NCBI GenBank assembly: GCA_003244105.1
Contig: QHBK01000006.1
Location: forward strand, 248,001 to 312,000
DNA from: Candidatus Eremiobacter antarcticus
GTDB lineage: Bacteria > Vulcanimicrobiota > Vulcanimicrobiia > Eremiobacterales > Eremiobacteraceae
Direction of reading: 5' to 3'
DNA length: 64,000 nucleotides
The number at the start of each line of letters is the position of its first letter. Position 1 is the stretch's first letter. Below the pieces are notes generated by a model. The model did no database searches, had not been told where the DNA came from, and saw nothing but the letters and a program-made list of their open reading frames with translations. Position numbers and translations under genes: made by a program. Positions 55,205 to 63,266 of the stretch are shown here, one piece after another.

Positions 55205-56662
55205 TTAGAATGCGGGGCCGGCCGCAGGCGCGATGCCCTCCGGCAGATCGGCTCTTTGCAGCGTGCGCGCGCTCTCGCCGCAGCGCCTGGAAGTGGGGAA
55301 CATCTTGGCCGGGTTGCAGAGGCCGCCCGGGTTGAAGACCGCTTTCAGCTTTGCCATCAGCGCGAGGTCGCTTGGCGCGTACTGGACGTTCATGCAATCG
55401 CGCTTCTCGATGCCGATGCCGTGCTCGCCCGAGATGCTGCCGCCGCGAGCGACGCAAGCGCGCAAGATGTCGGCGCCCGCGGCGATGGCCGCATCCACCT
55501 GCGCCGGCACTTTCTCGTCAAAGGCGATGAGCGGATGTATGTTGCCGTCCCCCGCGTGGAAGACGTTTGCGATAAGCAATCCGTAGCGGCGGCCGATCGC
55601 CTCGACTTCGGCGAGCACTTCGGGCAGTTTGGTGCGCGGTATGACGCCGTCTTGGACGTAGTAGCTCGGGCTGAAGCGGCCCATGGCGCCGAAAGCGCTC
55701 TTGCGACCCCTCCAGATGCGTTCGCGTTCCGCTTCATCCTTGGCCAAACGGACTTCGCGCGCGCCGTCGCGGCGGCAGACGTCGCCGATGGCGGCTGCGG
55801 TCTCCCCGACCGATTCCTGCAGCCCGTCGACGTCTGCTATGAGGATGGCGCCGGCGTCCGTCGGGAAGCCCGCATGCACGTACGCCTCTATGGCTTGGGT
55901 GGAAAGCCGGTCCATCATCTCGAGCGCGGCCGGGATGATCCCGGCCGCGATGATGTCGGACACCGCTTTGGATGCGTCGTCGACCGAATCGAACACGGCC
56001 AGAAGGGTGCGAGTCGTCTCAGGCTGAGGCGTCAGCTTGACGGCGATCTTGGTCGCGATGCCGAGCGTGCCTTCGGACCCGATGAAGACGCCCAGCAGAT
56101 CGTATCCGGCCGTCTCATTCTCCCGGCCCCCCAGCCAGACGATCTCTCCCTGCGGCGTCACGATCTCGCAGCCGAGCACGTGGTTGGACGTGACGCCGTA
56201 GGCCAGGCAGTGCAGCCCGCCGGCGTTCTCGGCGACGTTGCCGCCGATCGTGCAAGCGCTTTGACTGGACGGGTCGGGCACGAAACGCAACCCCAGCGTC
56301 GCGACCGCCGCGCTGATGTGGGCGTTCACCACGCCCGGCTCGACGAGCGCCGTGCGGTTAGCGGCGTCGATATCGAGTATCCGCCGCATGCGGGCCGTCG
56401 AGATCAGGACGCCGCCGAACTCGGCGATGGCACCGCCCGACAGGCCCGTGCCTGCACCGCGTGCGACATAGGGGCAGCGCAATTCTTCACACGCTCGCAC
56501 GACTGCGGCGACTTGGGCCGCGTCCGCGGGAAAGACCACGGCCTCAGGAGCGGCTCGGTCGATCGAGCCGTCGTATGCGTAGTTGCGCAGATCGTCAGGC
56601 CGCGCGGTGACGTGCTCGTGACCAACGGCGGATCGCAGACGCTGAATCAGAGCTTCCTGCAT
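55205..56662 (-). CDS. glcD: glycolate oxidase / D-2-hydroxyacid dehydrogenase subunit
   Basis: A 485-residue flavoprotein started at ATG 56662 (MQEALIQRLRSAVG); the in-frame codon at 56752 would overlap a divergent gene. FAD-binding motifs are YVARGAGTGLSGGAIAEFGG near residue 67 and CTIGGNVAENAGGLHCLAYG, with the C-terminal NVFHAGDGNIHPLI and GSISGEHGIGIEKR holding conserved histidines. It catalyses the oxidation of glycolate, or of D-lactate in related enzymes. It is the first gene of the glcDEF operon. Confidence 0.94.
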   Translation of the reverse strand: MQEALIQRLRSAVGHEHVTARPDDLRNYAYDGSIDRAAPEAVVFPADAAQVAAVVRACEELRCPYVARGAGTGLSGGAIAEFGGVLISTARMRRILDIDAANRTALVEPGVVNAHISAAVATLGLRFVPDPSSQSACTIGGNVAENAGGLHCLAYGVTSNHVLGCEIVTPQGEIVWLGGRENETAGYDLLGVFIGSEGTLGIATKIAVKLTPQPETTRTLLAVFDSVDDASKAVSDIIAAGIIPAALEMMDRLSTQAIEAYVHAGFPTDAGAILIADVDGLQESVGETAAAIGDVCRRDGAREVRLAKDEAERERIWRGRKSAFGAMGRFSPSYYVQDGVIPRTKLPEVLAEVEAIGRRYGLLIANVFHAGDGNIHPLIAFDEKVPAQVDAAIAAGADILRACVARGGSISGEHGIGIEKRDCMNVQYAPSDLALMAKLKAVFNPGGLCNPAKMFPTSRRCGESARTLQRADLPEGIAPAAGPAF

Positions 56663-56724
56663 CAAGCCTGTGGCATTCGGGAGAGAATGTTCCCGGGCCC
56701 CCGGGCTCGAACGGACGGGCGCGT

Positions 56725-57048
56725 ATGCGGATCGAGCGGGTCGATTACTCACCGCGCAAAGAGGTCTATCACCCGGGTGAGGTGGTCAATGTCGCCATCC
56801 GCTTCGCCGAGCCGTTCGTGGGCCAGTGTGAGATCGGGTTCGTGCCGCAGGACCGCCCCGCCGGGGAAGACTTCCGCCGTTCGACGTGCGCTCGCAGCAG
56901 CGACAAGCTCTATGAAGGCCAATTGTACCTGCGAGATGGCCAAGTCGGACGGTGCGCGTTGCTGGTCCGGCTGGCGCCCGTCAAGGGCGCACCGCAAACG
57001 GTGCGGGCAGGCGAGCAGATCTTCGAAGTCCGCCCGTTGCGGCCCTAA
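56725..57048 (+). CDS. hypothetical protein upstream of the selenoperoxiredoxin
   Basis: A 107-residue protein with a strand-rich pattern (VYHPGEVVNVAIRFAEPF; GQCEIGFVPQD; VGRCALLVRLAP; GEQIFEVRPL) that suggests a small immunoglobulin-like or beta-sandwich fold. It has three cysteines. No signal peptide is seen. It ends 19 nt before the peroxiredoxin gene on the same strand and is likely co-transcribed with it. I do not recognise a family. Confidence 0.7.
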   Translation: MRIERVDYSPRKEVYHPGEVVNVAIRFAEPFVGQCEIGFVPQDRPAGEDFRRSTCARSSDKLYEGQLYLRDGQVGRCALLVRLAPVKGAPQTVRAGEQIFEVRPLRP

Positions 57049-57067
57049 AGCCGAAAAGAGGACAGAC

Positions 57068-57532
57068 ATGCCAGTGCGAGTTGGAGAACCGTTGCCCGAT
57101 ATCAGAGGCGAGTCGCCGCAAGGACCCGTCAAGCTTGCCGATTTTCGCGGGCTGAAATCCATCGTCTTGTGGGCCTACTCCAAAGATGGCACATCCGGCT
57201 GAACCAATGAAGCGCGTGACTTCAGTCAGCGGTCCGCTGACTTTGAACGGCTCGATACCATCTTAGTCGGGGTTTCCCGAGACACCGTAGAGTCGCACCG
57301 AACCTTCGCCGCCGATCACGCAATCACGGCGTACTTGCTGGCGGACCCAAGCGGGAGCATCTGCAGCGAGTTGGGAGTGCTTCCGGACCCCGCCGGCAAT
57401 GCCAAGCGCACGACGTTCGTCATCGACAAGCAAGGCGTCGTCCGCCGGATTTTCGAGAACGTAAAGGTCCCGGGGCACGCCGACGAGGTGCTCGCCTTCG
57501 TGTGCGATATGGCCGCCATGAAATTGCCGTAG
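57068..57532 (+). CDS. BCP-type peroxiredoxin with in-frame UGA at the catalytic Cys (probable selenoprotein)
   Basis: One frame of 155 codons from ATG 57068 (AGAGGA upstream) reads as a peroxiredoxin from end to end: LADFRGLKSIVLWAYSKDGT, SG-UGA-TNEARDFSQ, LVGVSRDTVESHRTFAADH, RTTFVIDKQGVVRRIFENV, then TAG. The only interruption is TGA at 57200-57202, codon 45. BCP/PrxQ proteins have the peroxidatic Cys at this place (TPGCTKEA; Cys45 in E. coli BCP). Selenocysteine is therefore the likely residue, giving a 154-residue enzyme that reduces peroxides. The resolving Cys five residues on is Arg here; other Cys lie in SICSELG and FVCDM. A nonsense mutation is the alternative. Confidence 0.82.
57224..57242 (+). 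promoter_or_regulatory. putative bacterial SECIS hairpin
   Basis: AGTCAGCG (57224-57231) and CGCTGACT (57235-57242) form a perfect 8-bp stem with loop GTC. The loop G is 30 nt after the UGA at 57200-57202. Bacterial SECIS elements are stem-loops in the coding sequence just after UGA, with a small loop led by G and placed roughly 16-37 nt downstream; this fits. TTC and GAA flanks may extend the stem past a bulge. Confidence 0.65.
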
Positions 57533-57564
57533 AGAAATCCTTTCTGTTGCAGGATACCGCTGGG

Positions 57565-57583
57565 CGCGCCGACAAACGGCGCG
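57565..57583. terminator. GC-rich hairpin after the peroxiredoxin gene
   Basis: CGCGCCG (57565-57571) and CGGCGCG (57577-57583) form a perfect 7-bp stem with loop ACAAA, about 33 nt after the peroxiredoxin stop. No T-run follows directly (a TTTTT occurs about 17 nt later), so it may be an imperfect terminator or an RNA-stabilising structure. Confidence 0.35.
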
Positions 57584-57653
57584 AAACTCGCAGCTCTACG
57601 TTTTTGGAATCACTAAAACGCGCCGCGGATGAGCGCAAAATTCGGAGGCTGAC

Positions 57654-58262
57654 ATGAGGCGCAAAACCACCAAGCGAACCGGTTCGAAGACATCGACCAC
57701 GAAGAAGTCCGGTCGCAAATCGAGCAAGGCTTCCCGCTCGAAGTCAACCGGCAAGAAATCGTCAACGAAGAGAACAAGCAAGAGATCATCCAGCCAGGCA
57801 ACAGGCCGCAAGACATCATCATCGGGACGCAAAGCATCATCGTCACGCGGGTCGGCGCGGAGCAGCTCGCGGCGTAAAACCTCAAGCGGCAGTTCGCAAT
57901 CCTCCGGCGGTACGCGTTCCGGTACGACGCAAGCGACCGGCGGAACGAAGAGTTCCACCGGCAAAGGCGGCCGCACCACTCGGACATCTGCACGATCGTC
58001 GGGCGCCAAGCGCAGCGGCCGCTCTTCGGGCAGCGCGACGAGCAACGGCTCAGCGTCACCGCGCGCTTCGCGCGGCGAGCGCGAGAGCAGAACTGAACGC
58101 TCGGGCAGCGAGCGCTATGGAAGCGAGCGCTCGGGAACGGAACGCGAACCCAGAGAAGGAGCGGTGAACGTCGACGATCTTGAAGACAGCGAGGAGCTCG
58201 AAGAGACGTACACTGAGGAAGAAGAAGACTACACGCCCGAGAACTCAGAAGAGGAATATTGA
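57654..58262 (+). CDS. histone-like, Ser/Lys/Arg-rich protein with acidic tail
   Basis: A 202-residue low-complexity protein with a strong GGAGG 5 nt before ATG 57654. Residues 1-165 are made almost only of Ser, Thr, Lys, Arg and Gly in short repeats (KKSGRKSSK; KKSSTKRTSKRSSS; GSERYGSERSGTERE). Residues about 168-202 are highly acidic (DDLEDSEELEETY; EEEEDY). Such basic tails resemble histone H1-like nucleoid proteins of bacteria; the acidic end could modulate DNA or RNA binding. It must be disordered. The exact role is unknown. Confidence 0.8.
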   Translation: MRRKTTKRTGSKTSTTKKSGRKSSKASRSKSTGKKSSTKRTSKRSSSQATGRKTSSSGRKASSSRGSARSSSRRKTSSGSSQSSGGTRSGTTQATGGTKSSTGKGGRTTRTSARSSGAKRSGRSSGSATSNGSASPRASRGERESRTERSGSERYGSERSGTEREPREGAVNVDDLEDSEELEETYTEEEEDYTPENSEEEY

Positions 58263-58296
58263 GGGCTGGTTGTGAGCCGCCGCTCGGCGGTTCGCG

Positions 58297-59499
58297 ATGA
58301 CGAGGCGAGGCGAGGCTTGGGGCCTCGCCTTCGCATTTATGGTCGAAGCCGGCTGTGCGGCCGTCTGGGCGTGGGCGGTGGCGACAGCCCTGCGCGACCG
58401 GCAGATCGCTCAAAGGCTCGCGCCCATTACGCCCGGCAGACGCTCGCAGCCTGAGAAGCAGCGGCTGCCGAGCGTTGCCGTGATCCTGCCGGCTCGCGAC
58501 GAAGCGTCCAACATCGCCGGATGGATAAGCAGCGTGCGCCGGCTGAACTACCCCGATCTTCACATCGTGATCGCAGACGACGAATCGGAGGATGGCACGA
58601 GCGACGTCGCGCGCCGTCACATAGCCGGCGACTCGCGCTTCGCAGTGCTGCGTTGCCCGCCGAAGCCGCACGGCTGGATCGGCAAGTCATGGGCTGCGCA
58701 CAGGGGCGCGCAAGGCAGTGACGCCCAGTGGCTGCTCTTCAGCGACGCCGATATGCGTATGGCCCCCGATACCCTGACGGCAGCTGTTGAAGCGGCGTTG
58801 CGCCTCGACACGGCGGCTCTCTCGCTGACCACGACGTTAGAGTGCGGAAGCACTGCCGAAGCGATCGTCATGCCGGTCGTCGCCGCTCTGATATTCGCGG
58901 CGTATCCGATCTGCCTCATACAGGACGAGCGCTTCGCGACAGCGCTGATGTGGGGTGGGTTCATGCTCGTCAGGCGAGATGCGTACGACAAGATAGGCGG
59001 GCACCGCGCGATTCGCGCGGAGATCGCCGAGGATCGGGCGATGGCGGAGCGGCTGAAGGCATTCGGTTATCGCGTGCGCCTGCTGGACGGAAGCAGGCTC
59101 GTGCGAGTGCGCATGTATGCGGGCCTTGCATCCATGTGGGAAGGTTGGCGCAAGAACATCTTCGAGGGAGTTCGGCGCAGCCCACTGCTGGCGGCGCTCT
59201 TCGTTGCCGGGAATTGCGGGCTGTTGATCGCGCCGATGCCGCTGTTGGCAGCGCTTGGAATTGCGCGCCTGCGCCGAAGGCTGAGCAAGCTGGAGGGGCG
59301 GTTGTCGGTGCTGTGCTGGGTCGGTGCTTTAAGCGCCGTTTTGGTCCGTCTTTTGCGAGACGAGCTGATAGGCGCTGACGCGCGCTCCGTCCTGGCGACG
59401 CCCTTCGCCGGCGCGTTCACATGTGCCGTGATGTCCGCCGCGGCCTGGAGGTCTATGACCGGACGAGGGCAGATCTGGAAGGGAAGAACAATTCACTAG
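58297..59499 (+). CDS. membrane-associated family 2 glycosyltransferase
   Basis: A 400-residue protein with an N-terminal membrane segment, a GT-A domain (VAVILPARDEASNI; VIADDESEDGTSDV; the metal-binding DAD in LLFSDADMRMAPD), the acceptor-side RAEIAEDRAMAERLK (ED motif), and two or three C-terminal helices. It resembles the enzymes that glycosylate hopanoids or carotenoids (HpnI, CruC and CrtQ type), so a lipid acceptor is plausible but not shown. Its last 47 nt overlap the convergent CPBP gene on the other strand. Confidence 0.87.
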   Translation: MTRRGEAWGLAFAFMVEAGCAAVWAWAVATALRDRQIAQRLAPITPGRRSQPEKQRLPSVAVILPARDEASNIAGWISSVRRLNYPDLHIVIADDESEDGTSDVARRHIAGDSRFAVLRCPPKPHGWIGKSWAAHRGAQGSDAQWLLFSDADMRMAPDTLTAAVEAALRLDTAALSLTTTLECGSTAEAIVMPVVAALIFAAYPICLIQDERFATALMWGGFMLVRRDAYDKIGGHRAIRAEIAEDRAMAERLKAFGYRVRLLDGSRLVRVRMYAGLASMWEGWRKNIFEGVRRSPLLAALFVAGNCGLLIAPMPLLAALGIARLRRRLSKLEGRLSVLCWVGALSAVLVRLLRDELIGADARSVLATPFAGAFTCAVMSAAAWRSMTGRGQIWKGRTIH

Positions 59500-60430
59500 C
59501 TTTCGCGTAGGACTCGCGAGTATCGGCGGCGTCGGAGAAAATGCCGGCGCGGTAGAAAGCGGCCAACACGGCGAAGCCCAGCGTCAACGCGAGCATCGAA
59601 CTGACGCCCGACTCCGGTCCGAACGCGCCGCCCGTGAACCACTCCGGGCCTGAGATGCGCTGCGTGACTGCGCTCGGCACGGGCATGGCAAGCCCGCTCA
59701 AGGGAAATCCGAAGATGGGGCCTTCAAACGTATTCCAAGCCGCATGGCAGCCGAGCACCAACCACAACGATTTCGTCCAAAGCAGACTGAAAGCGGCCCA
59801 GAGGGAGAAAAGCACCAGGCCGCCGGCTGTGAGTGCGGCTTTTTCATGCGCGTGGGGATTGCTGAAGTGCAACACCGCGAACAGCGACGACGTGACGACG
59901 GCAGCCGGCGCGAACCCCCACTCTTCCCACAGATTTTGCAGCAGGTAACCGCGCAACGAGATCTCCTCGAAGAGCGCGGCCACCAGGAAAACCACGAGCG
60001 CTGCGCCCACGACCTCGACGTCGCGGCCGGGAGCTGCGTATGCTACCACCTGCGAATAGCCGAGCATCCGGTGCATCAGGTAGACCAAGATCTGCATGGC
60101 GGCGCCGAAGGCGACGCCGATGAGGAACAGTCTCGACCAAGGGCCGCGCGCGGGTAAGCCCAGCGACTCAAGCGACCGGCGGTCGAGCCAACGGCGCATC
60201 ACCAATGCCACCGTCAGCGCGGCGGCTGCCAACAAGAACTCGCCCAGCACCGCGCCTGCATATCCTGCCGGCAACGAGCGCCGCCCGCCTGCGATCGCGC
60301 CGCCCGACAGGAAATAAACCGAGGACAAAAACCCTGCGAAGGCCGCTACCGCGAGCGGATACAGAAGAGCCCGCAGAAGCGGCCGAAGACGATGGTCCTT
60401 GCAGAAAATGCGCTCGAGCAGCGACGGCAT
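59453..60430 (-). CDS. CPBP family intramembrane metalloprotease (CAAX/Rce1 type)
   Basis: A 325-residue membrane protein with about eight hydrophobic segments. The ABI motifs are present: FEEISLRGYLLQNLWEEWG (EExxxR), SLFAVLHFSN (FxxxH) and LGCHAAWNTFEG (HxxxN). Members cut within membranes and take part in peptide maturation or bacteriocin immunity; the substrate is not inferable here. It is divergent from the ferritin-VIT1 gene, with 38 nt between starts, and converges on the glycosyltransferase gene. Confidence 0.9.
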   Translation of the reverse strand: MPSLLERIFCKDHRLRPLLRALLYPLAVAAFAGFLSSVYFLSGGAIAGGRRSLPAGYAGAVLGEFLLAAAALTVALVMRRWLDRRSLESLGLPARGPWSRLFLIGVAFGAAMQILVYLMHRMLGYSQVVAYAAPGRDVEVVGAALVVFLVAALFEEISLRGYLLQNLWEEWGFAPAAVVTSSLFAVLHFSNPHAHEKAALTAGGLVLFSLWAAFSLLWTKSLWLVLGCHAAWNTFEGPIFGFPLSGLAMPVPSAVTQRISGPEWFTGGAFGPESGVSSMLALTLGFAVLAAFYRAGIFSDAADTRESYAKASELFFPSRSALVRS

Positions 60431-60468
60431 TCGCCGGGGTTTAGGGTGCGGCCGCGGAACACCCTTGC

Positions 60469-61755
60469 ATGAACGCGTCGGTGTCCAAGACCGAACTCAA
60501 CCTATGGATGGCGTTCAGCGACGAAGCCAAGACGCAGCGGCTTTACGCCGCCTACGCGCTTGCCGCCATGAACGAGGGCTACCCGGAAGCAGCCGAGGCC
60601 TTTATGGAGGCGGCCGGGGCAGAAGTCATCCACGCCATGTCGCATCTGCAGGCGTTAGGCGCCGTGAAGAGCACCGCCGAAAATCTGAGGCACGTCGTGG
60701 AAGAGGAATCGCGCGAGAGCGAGCACACCTACCCGCGTTATATAGAAGAAGCTCGTCAAGACGGCCGCCAAGACGCGGTGCGCACCTTCACGCTTGCTCT
60801 CAACCGCGAGCGTCACCACATTGAGCTGTTTCAAAGGACGCTCGCGCAGCTGGCCTCGCGCGAGGTTGCAGACGGCGCTGTCGCCGCCGCGCCGCGCATT
60901 TCGGATGGGGACAAAAAACCGGGGCGCTCGTCCGGCGATGCGCGCGCACAAATCACGGAGGGGCCTTTGGCTTCCAGCGCCGAGGGCGAGCTTTCGCGCA
61001 CGGCGCGCGCAGGCGCCGAGAAAATGACCGGCCCTGCGGAGATCAGCGAAGAGCGAGCGCGCATCGCGAGCCGTTCGCGCATCCGGGAGCTGGTCTTCGG
61101 GGCGCAAGACGGCGTCCTCACGACCGTCGGAGTGGTCTCCGCTTTTTTCGGCGCGACGGCCCACAACAGCGTCATCCTGTTGGCGGGCCTTGCGTCGGGC
61201 TTTGCAGGCATGGTGGCGATGACCGCAGGCAGCTATCTGTCATCGAAAGCAGAAGCCGACGTCGAGCGCTCGGAGATCATCCGCGAGCGTCAAGAGCTCA
61301 CAGACCATCCTGCCGAGGAGCTCGCCGAACTTGTGGAGATCTACCGCCGGCAGGGGATGGGCCGCGAGCAAGCGCGCAACGCCGCGCTGCAAGTCGCAAA
61401 GGATCCCAAGCGCATGCTCGAGGTCATGGCGCGCCAGGAGCTGGGCCTCGAGCTGGAGCCGCAGCAGAACGCGATCAAAGATGCCGGCGTCATGGCGCTG
61501 TCGTTTTTGTCGGGGGCGGTTTTCCCCATCGTCCCATACGTGCTCATCAACGGCTTGCCGGCATTCGTCACTTCCATTCTGCTGGCGGCGGTCGTGTTGT
61601 TCGCAATCGGCGTCATCAAAGCGCGCGCTGCAGACACGAGCCAGCTTCGCTCGGGGGTCGAGTCGTTCGGCATCGGGGCTGCCGCCGGCTTACTCGGCTA
61701 CATCTTGGGGACGCTCATCCCCAAGGCTTTCGGGGTCAACTTCATCGGCGGCTGA
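60469..61755 (+). CDS. mbfA: ferritin-like (rubrerythrin) domain fused to VIT1/CCC1 transporter, MbfA-like
   Basis: A 428-residue fusion. Residues 10-140 form a rubrerythrin-like four-helix di-iron domain with ExxH pairs in AGAEVIHAMSHLQAL and RERHHIELFQRTLAQL. A 60-residue polar linker follows. Residues about 200-428 form the VIT1 domain (RIRELVFGAQDGVLTTVGVV; MTAGSYLSSKAEADVERSEI; GAVFPIVPYVLI). MbfA of rhizobia and agrobacteria has this order and exports iron, aiding peroxide resistance. Near sodA and the peroxiredoxin, an iron-detoxifying role is plausible. The linker is longer than I recall for MbfA. Confidence 0.9.
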   Translation: MNASVSKTELNLWMAFSDEAKTQRLYAAYALAAMNEGYPEAAEAFMEAAGAEVIHAMSHLQALGAVKSTAENLRHVVEEESRESEHTYPRYIEEARQDGRQDAVRTFTLALNRERHHIELFQRTLAQLASREVADGAVAAAPRISDGDKKPGRSSGDARAQITEGPLASSAEGELSRTARAGAEKMTGPAEISEERARIASRSRIRELVFGAQDGVLTTVGVVSAFFGATAHNSVILLAGLASGFAGMVAMTAGSYLSSKAEADVERSEIIRERQELTDHPAEELAELVEIYRRQGMGREQARNAALQVAKDPKRMLEVMARQELGLELEPQQNAIKDAGVMALSFLSGAVFPIVPYVLINGLPAFVTSILLAAVVLFAIGVIKARAADTSQLRSGVESFGIGAAAGLLGYILGTLIPKAFGVNFIGG

Positions 61756-61801
61756 ACGCCCCGGTGAACAGCTCCAGGGTATCCTGGGCTTGCGCCGTTC
61801 G

Positions 61802-62233
61802 TCAGGCGTGCTCTTCGATCCAGACCGCTCCGTTCTCGCCGTGCTCTTTCTTCCAAATGGGGGCACGCTGTTTGAGCTCGTCGATGGCGTACTCGCACGC
61901 GTCGAAGGCGGCGCCGCGGTGGACCGCCGATACCGCCACCACGACGCTCGTCTCGCCGATGGAAAGGCTGCCCGTCCGGTGGCCTATGGCGATCTCATGG
62001 ATCTCGAATTTAGCTTTGGCTTCCCGCCCGATGTCGGCAAAAACGCGTTCGACCATTGCCGGGTATGCCTCGTACTCCAAACGCACGATGCGCTGCCCGC
62101 GCGCGTGCGCGCGCACCTTGCCGACAAAGGTGACGATGCCGCCGGCCTCGGGCGAATCGACCGCCGCGACGAACGACTCTTCGTCGAGCGCATCCGGCGA
62201 GAGCACAAACGCAGCGGCTCTTCGCGCGCTCAT
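61802..62233 (-). CDS. moaE: molybdopterin synthase catalytic subunit
   Basis: A 143-residue protein started at ATG 62233, overlapping the moaD stop as ATGA. The MoaE pattern is plain: GGIVTFVGKVRAHARGQRIV near residue 33, RLEYEAYPAMVERVF, IAIGHRTGSLSIGETSVVV, and the C-terminal LKQRAPIWKKEHGENGAVWI with the catalytic Lys. It transfers sulfur from MoaD thiocarboxylate to precursor Z, making molybdopterin. The rest of the Moco pathway is not in this window. Confidence 0.95.
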   Translation of the reverse strand: MSARRAAAFVLSPDALDEESFVAAVDSPEAGGIVTFVGKVRAHARGQRIVRLEYEAYPAMVERVFADIGREAKAKFEIHEIAIGHRTGSLSIGETSVVVAVSAVHRGAAFDACEYAIDELKQRAPIWKKEHGENGAVWIEEHA

Positions 62234-62475
62234 CCACCTGCTACCGGCGGCAAGATGGCCAATTCGTCGCCGTTTTTCAGCACGGCCGCGGGCTTGACAT
62301 GCTGCTGGTTCACCGCGAAGGCGATGCCCGCGTGCTCCGGGCGCATCGACGGAAATTGACGGCAGATGCTCGCATACGCGTCGGCTGCCGTCGCGTTGTC
62401 GTTCAGCTGAAGGTCGACCCGGTCCCGGCCGATCGCCTCCCGGTGCGAGGCGAAGAATCTCACATGTACGAGCAC
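62230..62475 (-). CDS. moaD: molybdopterin synthase sulfur carrier subunit
   Basis: An 81-residue ubiquitin-fold protein ending in the diagnostic VAGG, whose terminal Gly is activated as a thiocarboxylate. The N-terminal strand VHVRFFASHREAIGRD and the closing KNGDELAILPPVAGG match MoaD. The frame stays open upstream, and GTG 62475 or GTG 62463 are the plausible starts; neither has a clear ribosome site, so the 5' end is uncertain. It is divergent from sodA with 168 nt between. Confidence 0.9.
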   Translation of the reverse strand: MLVHVRFFASHREAIGRDRVDLQLNDNATAADAYASICRQFPSMRPEHAGIAFAVNQQHVKPAAVLKNGDELAILPPVAGG

Positions 62476-62643
62476 AGAGGCCGTCGCTTGCAAGCATTGC
62501 GTTGCATGAATCGTTCCATTCGCAAACCGAACGGTGAACTCATACGTGAGCGCGAAACCGCTCGGCCGTCCGGCTAGGACTTGCCGGTCCGGCGTGCAAT
62601 TCGATACCTTCGCTTCACGACTGCACACGCCGGAGGACGCATC

Positions 62644-63258
62644 ATGGCCCACGAGTTGCCGCCGCTTCAATACGCATACGACTCCCTCGAGCCGTTCATC
62701 GATACGACGACCATGACGCTGCATCACGATAAGCACCATGCGACCTACGTGTCAAATCTCAACGCGGCGATCGAGAAACATCCGGAGCTGGGCGGCAAGA
62801 GCGCCGAAGATCTGATCCGCGACCTGAACGCAGTGCCCGAAGACATCCGCGCGGCGGTGCGCAACAACGGCGGCGGTCATGTGAACCACTCGATGTTCTG
62901 GACCATCATGAAGCCCAACGCCGGCGGAAATCCCAAAGGTGCGCTTGCGGATGCTCTGCGTGAGGCGTTCGGCGATCTGGAGTCGTTCAAGAAGCTGTTC
63001 AACGAAGCCGGCACCAAGCAGTTCGGCAGCGGCTGGGTGTGGCTCGTGCGTGGCAAAGACGGGAAGCTGCAGGTGACCAGCACCCCCAACCAAGACAATC
63101 CGCTCTCTCAAGGCCTCTATCCCATCATGGGCAACGACGTATGGGAGCACGCCTACTATCTGAAGTACCAGAACCGGCGCGCCGACTATTTGACGGCGTG
63201 GTGGAACGTCGTGGATTGGGATGCCCTCCACCGGCGCTTTGACTCCGCTTCTCGCTGA
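62644..63258 (+). CDS. sodA: superoxide dismutase, Mn type
   Basis: A 204-residue enzyme starting at ATG 62644 with GGAGGA upstream. Metal ligands are in [26 protein letters not shown] and [12 protein letters not shown]. The choice of Mn rests on Gly in NNGGGHVNH and on Gln in [10 protein letters not shown], the positions that usually separate Mn from Fe enzymes, though some are cambialistic. It has no signal peptide, so it acts in the cytoplasm. fabI begins 8 nt after its stop. Confidence 0.95.
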   Translation: MAHELPPLQYAYDSLEPFIDTTTMTLHHDKHHATYVSNLNAAIEKHPELGGKSAEDLIRDLNAVPEDIRAAVRNNGGGHVNHSMFWTIMKPNAGGNPKGALADALREAFGDLESFKKLFNEAGTKQFGSGWVWLVRGKDGKLQVTSTPNQDNPLSQGLYPIMGNDVWEHAYYLKYQNRRADYLTAWWNVVDWDALHRRFDSASR

Positions 63259-63266
63259 CGGCTGCG

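Noticed and set aside
55256-57202. Open frame of 648 codons on the plus strand opposite glcD
   Set aside because: It is the antisense of glcD with Arg/Ala/Asp-rich shadow composition; only its final part coincides with the start of the peroxiredoxin frame, which has its own ATG and ribosome site.
61802-62739. Extended minus-strand frames that would lengthen MoaE and MoaD by 70-90 residues
   Set aside because: The extra residues are Arg/Gly-rich shadow sequence; family boundaries and the ATGA junction fix the MoaE start, and MoaD homology begins near 62475.
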